A model generated the notes under the pieces. The model saw nothing but the letters and a program-made list of their open reading frames with translations, had not been told where the DNA came from and ran no database searches. From assembly GCA_964491345.1 (NCBI GenBank), contig CAZBFV010000004.1:16230-80229 (forward strand): DNA of 64,000 nucleotides. The letters run 5' to 3'. The position numbers were made by a program, and so were the translations under genes. Below are positions 7,289 to 16,175 of the stretch, in pieces; within the stretch, counting starts at the first letter, position 1; each line of letters opens with the position of its first letter. Source of the stretch: Avigastranaerophilus sp964491345 (GTDB lineage: Bacteria; Cyanobacteriota; Vampirovibrionia; Gastranaerophilales; Gastranaerophilaceae).

Positions 7289-7726
7289 ATGTCTGATAAA
7301 AAAATTATAATCGGCTCAGACCATGCAGGGTTTAATTTAAAACAAAAAATTAAGGATTATTTAACAAACAGCGGTTATATTGTTGTTGATGCAGGCGCAG
7401 ATTCCGTTGAGCAGACCGATTATCCTTTAATCGCAAAGTCTGTTGCCTGCAGTGTTTCAAATTCGGAATATCAAAGAGGGATATTAATATGCGGAACGGG
7501 CATCGGCATGAGTATCTGCGCAAATAAAGTTAAAGGCATAAGGGCTGTTGTATGCTCGGATACTACTTCTGCAAGATTTTCGAGAGAACATAACAATACA
7601 AATATTTTATGTTTAGGCGAAAGAATTATCGGGGAATATTTAGCTAAAGATATTTGTGATATATGGCTGAATACGGAATTTAAAGGAAACAGGCATTTAA
7701 AACGTTTAAAGATGATAGAGGAATGA
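7289..7726 (+). CDS. rpiB: ribose-5-phosphate isomerase B
   Basis: Interconverts ribose 5-phosphate and ribulose 5-phosphate in the pentose phosphate pathway. The protein is 145 aa from the chosen start, normal for RpiB. IIIGSDHAGFNLK at the N-terminus and GILICGTGIGMSICANK (catalytic Cys near 66, phosphate-loop glycines) are diagnostic, with REHNNTNILCLG following. I chose ATG 7289 over the in-frame GTG at 7271 because an AAAAAAGGA ribosome site sits 6 bp upstream of the ATG and would otherwise lie inside the coding region. It is transcribed away from the neighbouring minus-strand genes and so appears monocistronic. Confidence 0.95.
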   Translation: MSDKKIIIGSDHAGFNLKQKIKDYLTNSGYIVVDAGADSVEQTDYPLIAKSVACSVSNSEYQRGILICGTGIGMSICANKVKGIRAVVCSDTTSARFSREHNNTNILCLGERIIGEYLAKDICDIWLNTEFKGNRHLKRLKMIEE

Positions 7727-7766
7727 AAGCCCGGTTTGGAATGCAGAATTCTATAAAGTTCTGAAA

Positions 7767-8699
7767 TTAAGAATTACCGGAATTATTCTCATTATCATCT
7801 ATCATTTTAATTGCTTCTTCAAATGAAGGAGCAACAGGGACTACGCCTTCAAGATATGCAAAAGAAAGCGCTTCTTTAATGTCGTTGGAAGGATTAACGA
7901 TAATAAATTTACCGCCGTTTTCAGCACAAATTTTATAAATTTCGGCAAATATATATACGTTTTCAGAATCAAAAGAAGTTATTTCCCTGAGGTCAAACAA
8001 TACGTTTTTTATACCCGTAATAACCGATGAATTAATATTTTTAATTATGGCATTAAATACTTTTTCATCGTTAAACTTTTTAAGAATGAAAGATGTTATT
8101 TTATTATCAATGACATATCTTGAATATGAAAGACTCTTTTCCGATTGAAAAATATTCCCCATATATTTTAATAATTTGGAGTGCCAGTCTTTATCTTTCT
8201 GAATAAAAAAGTCAATGCCTAAACCGTAGCATTGTTCAACCAGACTGTTATCATCGGTGCCTGATATAACAATAATTTTTGTATCTTTTCCATGCTCTTT
8301 TTTCTTAAGCATTGCTTCTTTTATCAGGTCTATGCCGTCTGAGCTGTCGGGTAAAAATAAATCAATAATTACACAGTCATAGCAGACTTTTTGAAGCTCC
8401 GAGACTGCTTCATCCTTATGTCTTGCAATGCAGGGAACAATACCGATTTTCTTTAAAACCGTGGATAACTGATAAATAGACAGTTCTAAATCATCCGCAA
8501 TAAGAATTTTTTTATCTTCAAACGATGCAATTTTCACACCCGATGTAAAAGCATACAATTTACTTTCTATTTCAATCAAAGCCTCGGTGATATCGGTCGA
8601 TGTTATATCATTTTTTGATATTTTATCTTCCATAGAAGCCAATTCAAATATTTTATTTAATTGTTCATCAGTTAAATTCATAGCCGGAACCGTTTTCAT
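7767..8699 (-). CDS. response regulator receiver + STAS-like domain protein
   Basis: About 310 aa. The receiver domain spans roughly 60-180: KILIADDLELS gives the acidic pocket, DCVIIDLFLPDSSDG the phospho-acceptor Asp, and KIIVISGTDDN and DFFIQKD the switch Thr/Ser and Lys positions. The C-terminal region (about 200-300: NVLFDLREITSFDSENVYIF, then GGKFIIVNPS) resembles STAS domains of anti-anti-sigma factors. The pairing suggests phosphorylation-controlled partner switching, though no kinase or anti-sigma gene is adjacent. The frame extends to a TTG at 8714; I prefer ATG 8699 but no ribosome site decides it. Confidence 0.75.
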   Translation of the reverse strand: MKTVPAMNLTDEQLNKIFELASMEDKISKNDITSTDITEALIEIESKLYAFTSGVKIASFEDKKILIADDLELSIYQLSTVLKKIGIVPCIARHKDEAVSELQKVCYDCVIIDLFLPDSSDGIDLIKEAMLKKKEHGKDTKIIVISGTDDNSLVEQCYGLGIDFFIQKDKDWHSKLLKYMGNIFQSEKSLSYSRYVIDNKITSFILKKFNDEKVFNAIIKNINSSVITGIKNVLFDLREITSFDSENVYIFAEIYKICAENGGKFIIVNPSNDIKEALSFAYLEGVVPVAPSFEEAIKMIDDNENNSGNS

Positions 8700-8831
8700 A
8701 ATAGATAATAACAAAATTTTTTTTTATTTTCAATATACACAGGATATTATAATATAAATATACCGCAAAAGTAATTAAGTATTGTATCAGTTTAATTTTT
8801 TTATATGAGAAAATATGACAAAAAATATATT

Positions 8832-8859
8832 TTGATGGTTTAATATAGTATGATATAAA
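8832..8859 (+). promoter_or_regulatory. probable promoter of the 8903 operon
   Basis: TTGATG (8832-8837) and TATAAA (8854-8859) are separated by 16 bp, and the ATG at 8903 lies 43 bp downstream with GGAAG before it. The next two genes follow with a 3-bp gap and a 1-bp overlap, so this promoter may serve all three. Confidence 0.55.
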
Positions 8860-8902
8860 GTGTACTGAAAAATAGAAAGTTTCTATTGGAAGCAGATATA
8901 AA

Positions 8903-10036
8903 ATGAAAAAATCTTTTATTATTAAACCTGTTATAAGTGTTTTGATTTTATTAATTATTACTATGCAGGCTTCTGCGGAAGGTATTGCAAATAAATTATC
9001 CGGAATTATAATAACAAAAGCGGATGATTATACCTACAGCCTTAATCTGGTATTTAATGACGACTTTAAAGACAAGGCTTTTATGCAGGCATCGGGAAAC
9101 GGACGCTACACTATTTTTATTCCCGATACAGCCAAAGCTGAAAAAAAAATAAAAATAAAAAATAAATTCAAAAAAATGCCTGCAATCAAAGTTTCTGTTG
9201 ATGAAAAGCCTTATGTAAAGAATGATAAGGAAACTTCTTATTTAAAACTTAATATAAATACCGAGCCTGATTATTCGGTAAAACTTGTTTCGGTTAAAGA
9301 AAAACCTTCTGCTCCTTTAGCTTCTGTTTTCAGATTTATATTTAATTCATTAATGGTTTGTTCTCTTTTAACCGCAGTTATTGCATCATTTCTTTTTATG
9401 AAAAGAAAAAAAAGCAGTACGCATACTGTCTTTCCGGCTCAGTTCGGTTATAATGACAAGAATGGCAATGCCGGCGTAAATGATAAAAAATATAAAGATG
9501 ATGAAGCATCTGTATCTTTTCTTCCTAAGAAAACCATATCAGCAGGTGATAAAAACAGTTTCAGCTGTTTTGATTTACAAAAAAATGCCTCAATTCCGAC
9601 CGGACAGAATTATCAAATGCAAAGCTCCATTAAAAAGACTTCGGTTATTACAAATAATCCGGCAAATCAGACTAATCCCATAAGACGCAATATTACTGAA
9701 GATTTATCGGAATTCAACATGCCTTTTGTCAATGAAATTGATAAAAATGGAAATAATAATATTGAAAACCGGAAACAGGATGTACTTTCGGTATTAAACA
9801 TCACGCCGTCAAAAGGGTTTTTCTTAAAAGAAGAAAACGGCGGATTCTGCTTATACGGGTTTATCAGCGAAAAATCATTTCTTTTGAAAAGATTTGCCGA
9901 TTTACATCGTATAAATCTTCAGGCAAGATTTTATGACCAGGACAGCAGGTATGATATTTATATAATTAAGCTTGATTCTTATAAAGCTATGATTGAAATA
10001 TCCGAAGCAGGCATGAAAGAGCTGGCTGTTCTGTAA
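8903..10036 (+). CDS. exported single-pass membrane protein, unknown function
   Basis: A 377-aa protein with a signal peptide (MKKSFIIKPVISVLILLIIT, probable cleavage after ASA near 26), an exported beta-rich region to about 130, a membrane helix near 148-168 (FNSLMVCSLLTAVIASFLF) followed by KRKKSS, a polar linker, and a folded C-terminal segment of about 90 residues. The topology places the C-terminal part in the cytoplasm. I recognise no family; an early fold resembling an AMIN-type domain (YTIFIPDTAKAEKKIKI) is only a guess. It is first of a three-gene unit with an orphan solute-binding protein and a purine permease. Confidence 0.7.
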   Translation: MKKSFIIKPVISVLILLIITMQASAEGIANKLSGIIITKADDYTYSLNLVFNDDFKDKAFMQASGNGRYTIFIPDTAKAEKKIKIKNKFKKMPAIKVSVDEKPYVKNDKETSYLKLNINTEPDYSVKLVSVKEKPSAPLASVFRFIFNSLMVCSLLTAVIASFLFMKRKKSSTHTVFPAQFGYNDKNGNAGVNDKKYKDDEASVSFLPKKTISAGDKNSFSCFDLQKNASIPTGQNYQMQSSIKKTSVITNNPANQTNPIRRNITEDLSEFNMPFVNEIDKNGNNNIENRKQDVLSVLNITPSKGFFLKEENGGFCLYGFISEKSFLLKRFADLHRINLQARFYDQDSRYDIYIIKLDSYKAMIEISEAGMKELAVL

Positions 10037-10039
10037 AAA

Positions 10040-11245
10040 ATGAAGAAAATTATTATATTTTTATCAGTTTTATTATTGGCGGGGCTGATTTATGTTTATA
10101 AGCCGAAAGAAGCTCAAGACAGCCGGATTGTATTGAGTTTTTCTTTCTGGGGTTCTCAAAGCGAAACAGCTGTTTTGAATCAGGTTATACAAAATTACGA
10201 ATTAAACAATCCGGATATCAAAATCAACTGTATTCATGTTCCCAAAAATTATTTTCAAAAACTGCAGTTATTGTTTGCTTCAGGTCTGGAACCCGACATA
10301 ATCTTTATCAACAGCAGTAATATAAAAATGTATATTAATGCGGGGCTGATTGAAGATTTAACTCCTTTCTTTGATAAATCCGATTTTTTCCCCCAGGCAT
10401 TAAATTGTTTTTCCAAAAACGGGAAAATATATGCAGTTCCCCGCGATATATCCAATCTTGTTATTTACTATAATAAAGATTTATTGAACAACATTAATTT
10501 AACTTCAATTAATGATATTTTAGCTGTAGGAAAAAAGCTCAGAGAAAAAAATATATTTGCGGTAAATTCCGAGGATAATCCTGTTTTTTGGCTGTATTAT
10601 CTGTCATCCGCAGGCGGAGGCGCTCTCAGCGATGATTTAGCCGAAATAATAATAAATTCCGATGCCAGTTTAAAATCGCTCAAGTTTTGTTCGGATTTAA
10701 TCAATAAATATCATTATGCGCCGGATAAGTCCGAAATAGGGAGCATGACGACCGCTCAAATGTTTATAAACGGTAAAATCGCCATGTATTTAGGCGGAAG
10801 ATGGATGGTGCCTAAATTTAGGGAAACAGTTAAGTTTAACTGGGATGTTGCCGGTTTTCCCGTATCAAATCCAAACAAAGTTTATATAGATGCATCAGGC
10901 TTTGCTGTATCTAAAAATTCAAAGCATAAAAAAGAAGCAGTAGATTTTGTCAAATATCTTTCATCTAAAGAGTGCATCGAAAAATTTACCCAAGACGGGC
11001 TGATTGTTCCGGCACGAAAATCAGCGTCGGATAAAATGCTGAAAATTGACAAAATAAAAAAGCCTTATAATTCCGAAATTTTTATTAATATGTTAAATAA
11101 TGCAAAGCCGACTCCCGTTAATGAAAATTACGGTACAATCAATGATATATTGACCGAAAAAGCTCAAATTATATTTTATTCAAATAAACCGCCGGAAGAT
11201 GCATTTGATTCAAAGACAATAAAAAAACTTGAAAGTTTATTATAA
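10040..11245 (+). CDS. extracellular solute-binding protein, family 1 (sugar type)
   Basis: A 401-aa protein with an N-terminal hydrophobic segment (IIIFLSVLLLAGLIYVY) that lacks a lipobox Cys, so it is probably a membrane anchor or uncleaved signal. The mature part has the family-1 fold: SFSFWGSQSETAVLNQVIQN, FASGLEPDIIFINSS, IYAVPRDISNLVIYYNKDLL, and a late FINGKIAMYLGGRW. Relatives deliver sugars or glycerol phosphate to ABC importers. No permease or ATPase gene lies beside it, so it is an orphan here. Its stop codon overlaps the start of the purine permease (TAATG), implying coupled translation. Confidence 0.85.
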   Translation: MKKIIIFLSVLLLAGLIYVYKPKEAQDSRIVLSFSFWGSQSETAVLNQVIQNYELNNPDIKINCIHVPKNYFQKLQLLFASGLEPDIIFINSSNIKMYINAGLIEDLTPFFDKSDFFPQALNCFSKNGKIYAVPRDISNLVIYYNKDLLNNINLTSINDILAVGKKLREKNIFAVNSEDNPVFWLYYLSSAGGGALSDDLAEIIINSDASLKSLKFCSDLINKYHYAPDKSEIGSMTTAQMFINGKIAMYLGGRWMVPKFRETVKFNWDVAGFPVSNPNKVYIDASGFAVSKNSKHKKEAVDFVKYLSSKECIEKFTQDGLIVPARKSASDKMLKIDKIKKPYNSEIFINMLNNAKPTPVNENYGTINDILTEKAQIIFYSNKPPEDAFDSKTIKKLESLL

Positions 11246-12522
11246 TGGATATTTTTAAACTGAAGGGAAATAATACTACTTTTAAAACGGAAATAACAGC
11301 GGGATTAACTACGTTTTTTACAATGTCGTATATTTTTGTATTAAGCCCTAAATTACTTGAAAATGCAGGTCTTAATTTTTCTTCATCTGTTACTGTTACG
11401 GCAGTTGTTACTTTTATATCCTGCATTATAATTGCGCTTATTGCAAATAAACCTTATGCAGTTGCTCCTCTGCTCGGCGAAACCGCATTTATATCTTATA
11501 CGGTATGCAATAATCTCGGATTTTCAATAGAAACAGCTCTTGCATCTGTTTTTATATGCGGTATTCTGCTTCTTTTTATGACTTTAACAAATTTAAGGGA
11601 ATACATTATAAATCAAATTCCCGAGAATATTAAATTATCGTATTGCATAGGTTTAGGTTTGTTTTTTATCTTTATAGCATTAAAAGATATAGGAATTGTC
11701 AGTTTTACAAAAAAAAGCATTCCGCTTGAAGCGGGTGATATTTTTTTATTTCCCGTAATTATGGGAATTTTTTGTTTTTTATTGATTGTTATTTTATCAT
11801 ACAAAAAAGTTAAATCTTCTGTTTTGATTGCAATCATAATAACAACTCTAACGGGAATTATATTTAAAGATATAGATTTGCCGTCTAAAATAATATCTAT
11901 GCCGGTTCTGCCTCAATCATCATTTATGCGGTTTGATTTCAGCGGAATTTTTGCAAAAAACTTTATTCCCGTATTCTTTGTGATTTTTATGCTTGTAAAT
12001 ATTGATACGGCAGGTGCGCTTTTAGCTCTGGGATATACAAACAATGAAAAAAAAATTGATAAAAAGTCCATGATTTCTGACTCGATAGCCGTTATTTCGG
12101 CATCTGTACTCGGCACAACCACTACAGGCGCATATATAGACTCATTGACAGGCGTAAATGCAGGCGGAAAAACAGGCTTGACTTCAATTACCGTTGGAAT
12201 TTTATTTCTCGGTGCATTATTATTTACGCCTATAATAGAGATAATACCTGCTTATGCTTATGCCCCCGCTTTATTATATGCAGGCATATTAATTACATCG
12301 GCGCTGAAAAAGGTTAATTTTGATGATATTTCAGAATCTGCACCCGTTATTTTAACTGTTTCCGTCATGGTCTTTACTTGCAATATCGGTCTGGGAATAA
12401 TTCTCTCATTTATAATCTATCCGTTAATAAAAGCATTTACCGGAAAAATTGCCGATATAAATATTGTTATGCGCATTTTATTTGTTATTTCAGTCATCTT
12501 TTTTGCAATTTATCCTTATTGA
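11245..12522 (+). CDS. NCS2 purine permease, AzgA/PbuG-like
   Basis: A 425-aa membrane protein with about 12 to 13 hydrophobic segments. FKTEITAGLTTFFTMSYIFV, APLLGETAFISYTV, FFVIFMLVNIDTAGAL and GTTTTGAYIDSLTGVNAGGK match the AzgA/PbuG branch of nucleobase:cation symporters, which import hypoxanthine, guanine or adenine. The usual 'GMG.NA' signature is seen as LLGETAF, so exact substrate is uncertain. Translation is coupled to the upstream binding protein by a 1-bp overlap. Its 3' end overlaps the convergent membrane-protein gene by 29 bp. Confidence 0.88.
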   Translation: MDIFKLKGNNTTFKTEITAGLTTFFTMSYIFVLSPKLLENAGLNFSSSVTVTAVVTFISCIIIALIANKPYAVAPLLGETAFISYTVCNNLGFSIETALASVFICGILLLFMTLTNLREYIINQIPENIKLSYCIGLGLFFIFIALKDIGIVSFTKKSIPLEAGDIFLFPVIMGIFCFLLIVILSYKKVKSSVLIAIIITTLTGIIFKDIDLPSKIISMPVLPQSSFMRFDFSGIFAKNFIPVFFVIFMLVNIDTAGALLALGYTNNEKKIDKKSMISDSIAVISASVLGTTTTGAYIDSLTGVNAGGKTGLTSITVGILFLGALLFTPIIEIIPAYAYAPALLYAGILITSALKKVNFDDISESAPVILTVSVMVFTCNIGLGIILSFIIYPLIKAFTGKIADINIVMRILFVISVIFFAIYPY

Positions 12523-14053
12523 TAAAAGAAATATCTGTATCTAAAACCTTTTCATCATAATAAGCCGGATTAGGCTCCGGATATAAATATTGTTCACTAA
12601 CTTTATCTTGCGGTACAAATACTCCTGCAATATTATTTTCAAAAACAAGCGACCAATTTTTATCGTTCAGGATTTTATTATATACAGGATATTTTTTTTC
12701 TAATATCATTACATCTGTTTTAAAATCCTTAATAATTTTATTCCAGTCATTTTTTACAAGATGAAAATCTTTTATCATTAACAGCAAATCAGGATTATAA
12801 ACTTCTTCATAGCGTCCGTCCATTGCAATAAGGTTATTTGGATATAATTTGTATGATGCATAGCTTCCCCAGTCAAAATTCATAAATAAATTGCCTTTCA
12901 AATTGTTTATTTTTACAAATTCAACCGCATATACAGGACAGTTTGTCCCGGATAATTTAAGAATTTTTTTATTTCCGGATATGGGAATAAAAATTAAAAG
13001 TATAACCGAATATGCAATAACTTCTTTTAAACGGCTTGAATTAAGACAGGCAGTCAGTTTAAATCTTGAAACAACGGAATTATACATTTGATAGAATTCA
13101 TCATATAGCAGTGTTCCGGCGGTTAAAATAAAGAAATTTATATGTCTGATATGTACTGCGGATAAAAATGCCGTTAAAATAACAATGAGGAATTTTGTTT
13201 TATCGAGTTTTTTATATGTTATTTTATTTCTTATAATATACGCAGTCTGAACAATAAACATTAAAATAAGATAGAACTTATATTTAAGGTATAAAAATTT
13301 AAACATGTGATGAAAAGGGCTTAACCATTCAAAAATATATGTCCTCTGCATAAAAGAGGCATAAAATAGAAATTTTACATATTTAAATCCGTAAGGATTA
13401 ATAAACAGCATTAACAAACAAATAATAAAAGCATAGATGTATTCAGCCCATTTTCTGCCGTTTAAAAATTCGCCGAGTGCATAAATCAGAAGTATTCCAA
13501 GCCCGCTTATGCATCCTCCATGAATATTTCCCCAGAAAATCATAATCAGAGGCAGAAATATCAGACTCTTATTTCTGCCGAGCCTTGCCCGTTCCAATAT
13601 GTAAATAAAAACGGCAAAAAATAAACATGTAAATAATAAACATCTTATTGTATGGCCTATGGTATTCATCACGCAAAAGCACATAAATAAATAATATAAA
13701 ATATTGTATGCCCCCGCTGATTTATTTCTTAACTTTACGGTTAAATGGCAAAACAAAAGCGTAAGAGCTGTTAAAACACCTTTTAATATAATAAGCCCCG
13801 GTTGATTGAAATATTTGAAAACATTATAAAAAATTACACTTGCGCCCCATTCATGGTCTAACCATTCGTGAGTCGGAGTATAGGATAAAAAATCATGTTT
13901 TAAAACAGCGTGAAACTCCGTAAAATAACCGCCCGCAATAATTCTTGCCCATAAATCATTATCCGGAAGATTTTTTATACAGCAAAACCCTGTTGAAAAA
14001 ACAAAAATTGTTATGAAAAATAAAATTTTTTTTAAATTAATATTTTTTTCCAT
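12494..14053 (-). CDS. multi-pass membrane protein, GT-C/PMT-like
   Basis: A 519-aa protein with about ten hydrophobic helices in the first 365 residues and a soluble tail. The first loop carries LPDNDLWARIIAGGYF and THEWLDHEWGASVIF, and the tail has NFDWGSYASYKLYPN, IAMDGRYEEVY and DVMILEKKYPVYNKIL. This acidic first loop and 'DGR' tail recur in uncharacterised membrane proteins resembling GT-C glycosyltransferases, which use lipid-linked sugars. Function is inferred from layout only. It is last in the minus-strand run that includes uppS, whose product makes the lipid carrier used by such enzymes, and starts 2 bp after rdgB ends. Confidence 0.7.
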   Translation of the reverse strand: MEKNINLKKILFFITIFVFSTGFCCIKNLPDNDLWARIIAGGYFTEFHAVLKHDFLSYTPTHEWLDHEWGASVIFYNVFKYFNQPGLIILKGVLTALTLLFCHLTVKLRNKSAGAYNILYYLFMCFCVMNTIGHTIRCLLFTCLFFAVFIYILERARLGRNKSLIFLPLIMIFWGNIHGGCISGLGILLIYALGEFLNGRKWAEYIYAFIICLLMLFINPYGFKYVKFLFYASFMQRTYIFEWLSPFHHMFKFLYLKYKFYLILMFIVQTAYIIRNKITYKKLDKTKFLIVILTAFLSAVHIRHINFFILTAGTLLYDEFYQMYNSVVSRFKLTACLNSSRLKEVIAYSVILLIFIPISGNKKILKLSGTNCPVYAVEFVKINNLKGNLFMNFDWGSYASYKLYPNNLIAMDGRYEEVYNPDLLLMIKDFHLVKNDWNKIIKDFKTDVMILEKKYPVYNKILNDKNWSLVFENNIAGVFVPQDKVSEQYLYPEPNPAYYDEKVLDTDISFINKDKLQKR

Positions 14054-14054
14054 A

Positions 14055-14636
14055 TCATTTTATATTTTGATTAATCCATTCCAGCATCGGAATAAGTGCT
14101 TTTGCCCTGTGGGATATAGAATTTTTAATATCATCGGATAATTCTGCAACAGTCTTTGAATATTCCGGAATAAAAAATACAGGGTCATATCCGAAGCCGT
14201 TTGAACCTTTTGGTTCTTCGGATATATATCCGTCAAGCCGGCCTTCGGTTGCATGCAGAATATTGCCGCTGCTGTCCGCAAGCACCATAGAGCAAATAAA
14301 ATGCGCAGTCCTGTCCTTTTTTTTAACTCCGTTTAATTCGTTCAAAATTTTTTCTATTTTTTCCTGCTGTGTATCTGCATATCTGGAGGAGTATATTCCG
14401 GGGCGTCCGTCTAAAAAATCAACGCATAAACCGGAATCATCGGCTAAACAGAAGGATTTTGTCATTTTCCCCGCTGTTTTGGCTTTTATTACCGCATTTT
14501 CAATAAAAGCCCCCCCTGTTTCGGCAGGGTTAAATTTATCTTTAACAGTGTCGAATATTATGCCGGAATATTTATTAACAGCTTGAATTTCAGCTGATTT
14601 ATGCTTATTTGAGGTTGCTAAAATTATTTTTATCAT
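14055..14636 (-). CDS. rdgB: XTP/dITP pyrophosphatase (RdgB/HAM1)
   Basis: Hydrolyses dITP, XTP and similar non-canonical purine nucleotides to monophosphates, keeping them out of DNA and RNA. The 193-aa length is normal. IILATSNKHKSAEI is the nucleotide-binding start, CLADDSGLCVDFLDGRPGIY holds the catalytic Asp pair and signature, and GSNGFGYDPVFFIPE and SHRAKAL complete the family motifs. It starts 5 bp after uppS ends and precedes the membrane protein by 2 bp, so it is inside the operon. Confidence 0.97.
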   Translation of the reverse strand: MIKIILATSNKHKSAEIQAVNKYSGIIFDTVKDKFNPAETGGAFIENAVIKAKTAGKMTKSFCLADDSGLCVDFLDGRPGIYSSRYADTQQEKIEKILNELNGVKKKDRTAHFICSMVLADSSGNILHATEGRLDGYISEEPKGSNGFGYDPVFFIPEYSKTVAELSDDIKNSISHRAKALIPMLEWINQNIK

Positions 14637-14641
14637 ACTTA

Positions 14642-15385
14642 TTATTTTCCAAATCTTCTGTTTCTTTTTTGAAATTCTATAATAGAATCAATAAGGGAAT
14701 TTTTATCAAAATCAGGCCAAAATGTATTTATAACATATATTTCAGAGTATGCCGACTGCCATAAGAGATAATTGCTTATTCTCTTTTCTCCGCCTGTTCT
14801 TATCAGCAGATCAGGATTGGGAATTCCGGCTGTATATAAGTTTTTTGATATTAAATCCTCGTTAATTTCATCAACAGATACTTCATCTGCAAGAACTTTT
14901 CTGCAGATTGCTTTTACTGCATTCGTAATTTCAAGTCTTGAGCCGTAATTAAAAGCAATCTGCAAATTTAAAGCCTTATGGCTTAAAGTTTCTTTCTCGC
15001 AGTTATATAATATGGATTTTAAATTACCGTTTAATGATTCTATATCGCCGATAAACCGGACTTTTACACTATTTCTCTTAAATTCCGGAATTTCTTCGGA
15101 TATAGTCTTTGCAAGCAGGGACATTAAAAAATCAACTTCTTCTTTTTCCCTGTTCCAGTTTTCGGTCGAAAACGCATATACGGTTAAGTATTTTATACCG
15201 AAATTAATACATTCCTTAATAGCAGTTCTAAGAGCGTCCACCCCTTTTTTATGCCCTGCTCCGGACGGTAAAAACTTACTCTCCGCCCATCTTCTGTTGC
15301 CGTCCATTATAATTGCTATATGCTGAAGATGAGAGTCCGAAACTATCTTTTTTATATTATCAGTATCACAAACTGTCTGAACCAT
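14642..15385 (-). CDS. uppS: isoprenyl transferase (undecaprenyl diphosphate synthase)
   Basis: Condenses isopentenyl diphosphate units onto farnesyl diphosphate to make the C55 carrier lipid for peptidoglycan and O-antigen. IAIIMDGNRRWAES holds the catalytic Asp and diphosphate-binding Arg; YAFSTENWNREKEEVDFLM, FNYGSRLEI and PDLLIRTGGEKRISNYLLWQ are all cis-prenyltransferase signatures. I prefer ATG 15385 (247 aa): the frame extends up to a TTG at 15427 but the added residues are hydrophobic, non-conserved and lack a ribosome site. It sits between a DUF1292 gene and rdgB. Confidence 0.96.
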   Translation of the reverse strand: MVQTVCDTDNIKKIVSDSHLQHIAIIMDGNRRWAESKFLPSGAGHKKGVDALRTAIKECINFGIKYLTVYAFSTENWNREKEEVDFLMSLLAKTISEEIPEFKRNSVKVRFIGDIESLNGNLKSILYNCEKETLSHKALNLQIAFNYGSRLEITNAVKAICRKVLADEVSVDEINEDLISKNLYTAGIPNPDLLIRTGGEKRISNYLLWQSAYSEIYVINTFWPDFDKNSLIDSIIEFQKRNRRFGK

Positions 15386-15464
15386 GATTAAATTATAAAA
15401 CAAAAACGGCTGTATTAACAGTAGCAATATTAAAAGAGAGAATTAACCGCCTTTAATAAAAACA

Positions 15465-15764
15465 TTACTCGTCAATTTCGTCTTCAATTTCTTCTATATA
15501 GCGGGCAACTCTGTTAAATTCATCATCATCTTCAATCTGTTCAAAAGAATAATCTTCTCCATCTCTTTTTATGCGCATTACAAGAACTTCTTCCTCACGG
15601 CCGGAACTGCATTCTCCGCTATTTTCATGTCCTTTATCGAATTTTGGAAGCAAAAGCGCATATTCCTTATCATCCATTGCTATAATATCCAGCAGTCCGA
15701 ATATAACTTTATTACCGTCCTCATCAACTGTTTCAATTAATTGTTCTTCCTCTTTGTCCGTCAT
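15465..15764 (-). CDS. DUF1292 protein
   Basis: A 99-aa, very acidic protein. Residues 1-40 (TVDEDGNKVIFGLLDIIAMD, then KEYALLLP) match the DUF1292 family, small cytoplasmic proteins next to ruvX (yqgF) in many Firmicutes (YrzB). The same neighbour occurs here, since ruvX ends 6 bp upstream. The Gly/Ser/Glu-rich stretch at about 45-60 is not part of the usual core. No biochemical role is established. Confidence 0.85.
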   Translation of the reverse strand: MTDKEEEQLIETVDEDGNKVIFGLLDIIAMDDKEYALLLPKFDKGHENSGECSSGREEEVLVMRIKRDGEDYSFEQIEDDDEFNRVARYIEEIEDEIDE

Positions 15765-15770
15765 CTTATC

Positions 15771-16175
15771 TCACTTTCTGTCTAAGTATTGCTGTAAAAT
15801 TAAACAGGCGCTTTTTAAATCTACAAGCTGTTTATTTTTTGTGTATTTTCTGCCCGTCATGGAAAGAATACGCTCCGCCTGTCTGCTTGTAAGACGTTCA
15901 TCTTCATATATTATTTCAAATTCATCTTTTAAATTTTCGCAAAATTCAATGCAATATTCTGCCTGCTCCCCGATTGTATTATTCATATTTTTTGGAAGTC
16001 CGGCTACTATAACTTTTACTCCGTTATCTCGGCATATCTTTTTAATTTTTTCAACCGGCTTTCCGTCCGGCCCGCCGTCTATCGTTTCTAAAGGATGAGC
16101 AATTAACCCCATCTCATCGCTTATTGAAATGCCTATTCTTTTTCTTCCTATATCAAGCCCCAATATTTTATTCAT
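15771..16175 (-). CDS. ruvX: RuvX/YqgF-family nuclease (pre-16S rRNA processing)
   Basis: A 134-aa RNase H-fold protein: ILGLDIGRKRIGISISDEMG at the N-terminus carries the first catalytic Asp, VKVIVAGLPKNMNNTIGEQ the second strand and conserved Gly-Leu-Pro, and IIYEDERLTSRQAE the acidic DER motif. YqgF processes the 5' end of 16S rRNA in E. coli and has been proposed as a Holliday-junction resolvase. Its start overlaps the end of the 545-aa gene by 8 bp, showing tight coupling in the operon. Confidence 0.95.
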   Translation of the reverse strand: MNKILGLDIGRKRIGISISDEMGLIAHPLETIDGGPDGKPVEKIKKICRDNGVKVIVAGLPKNMNNTIGEQAEYCIEFCENLKDEFEIIYEDERLTSRQAERILSMTGRKYTKNKQLVDLKSACLILQQYLDRK

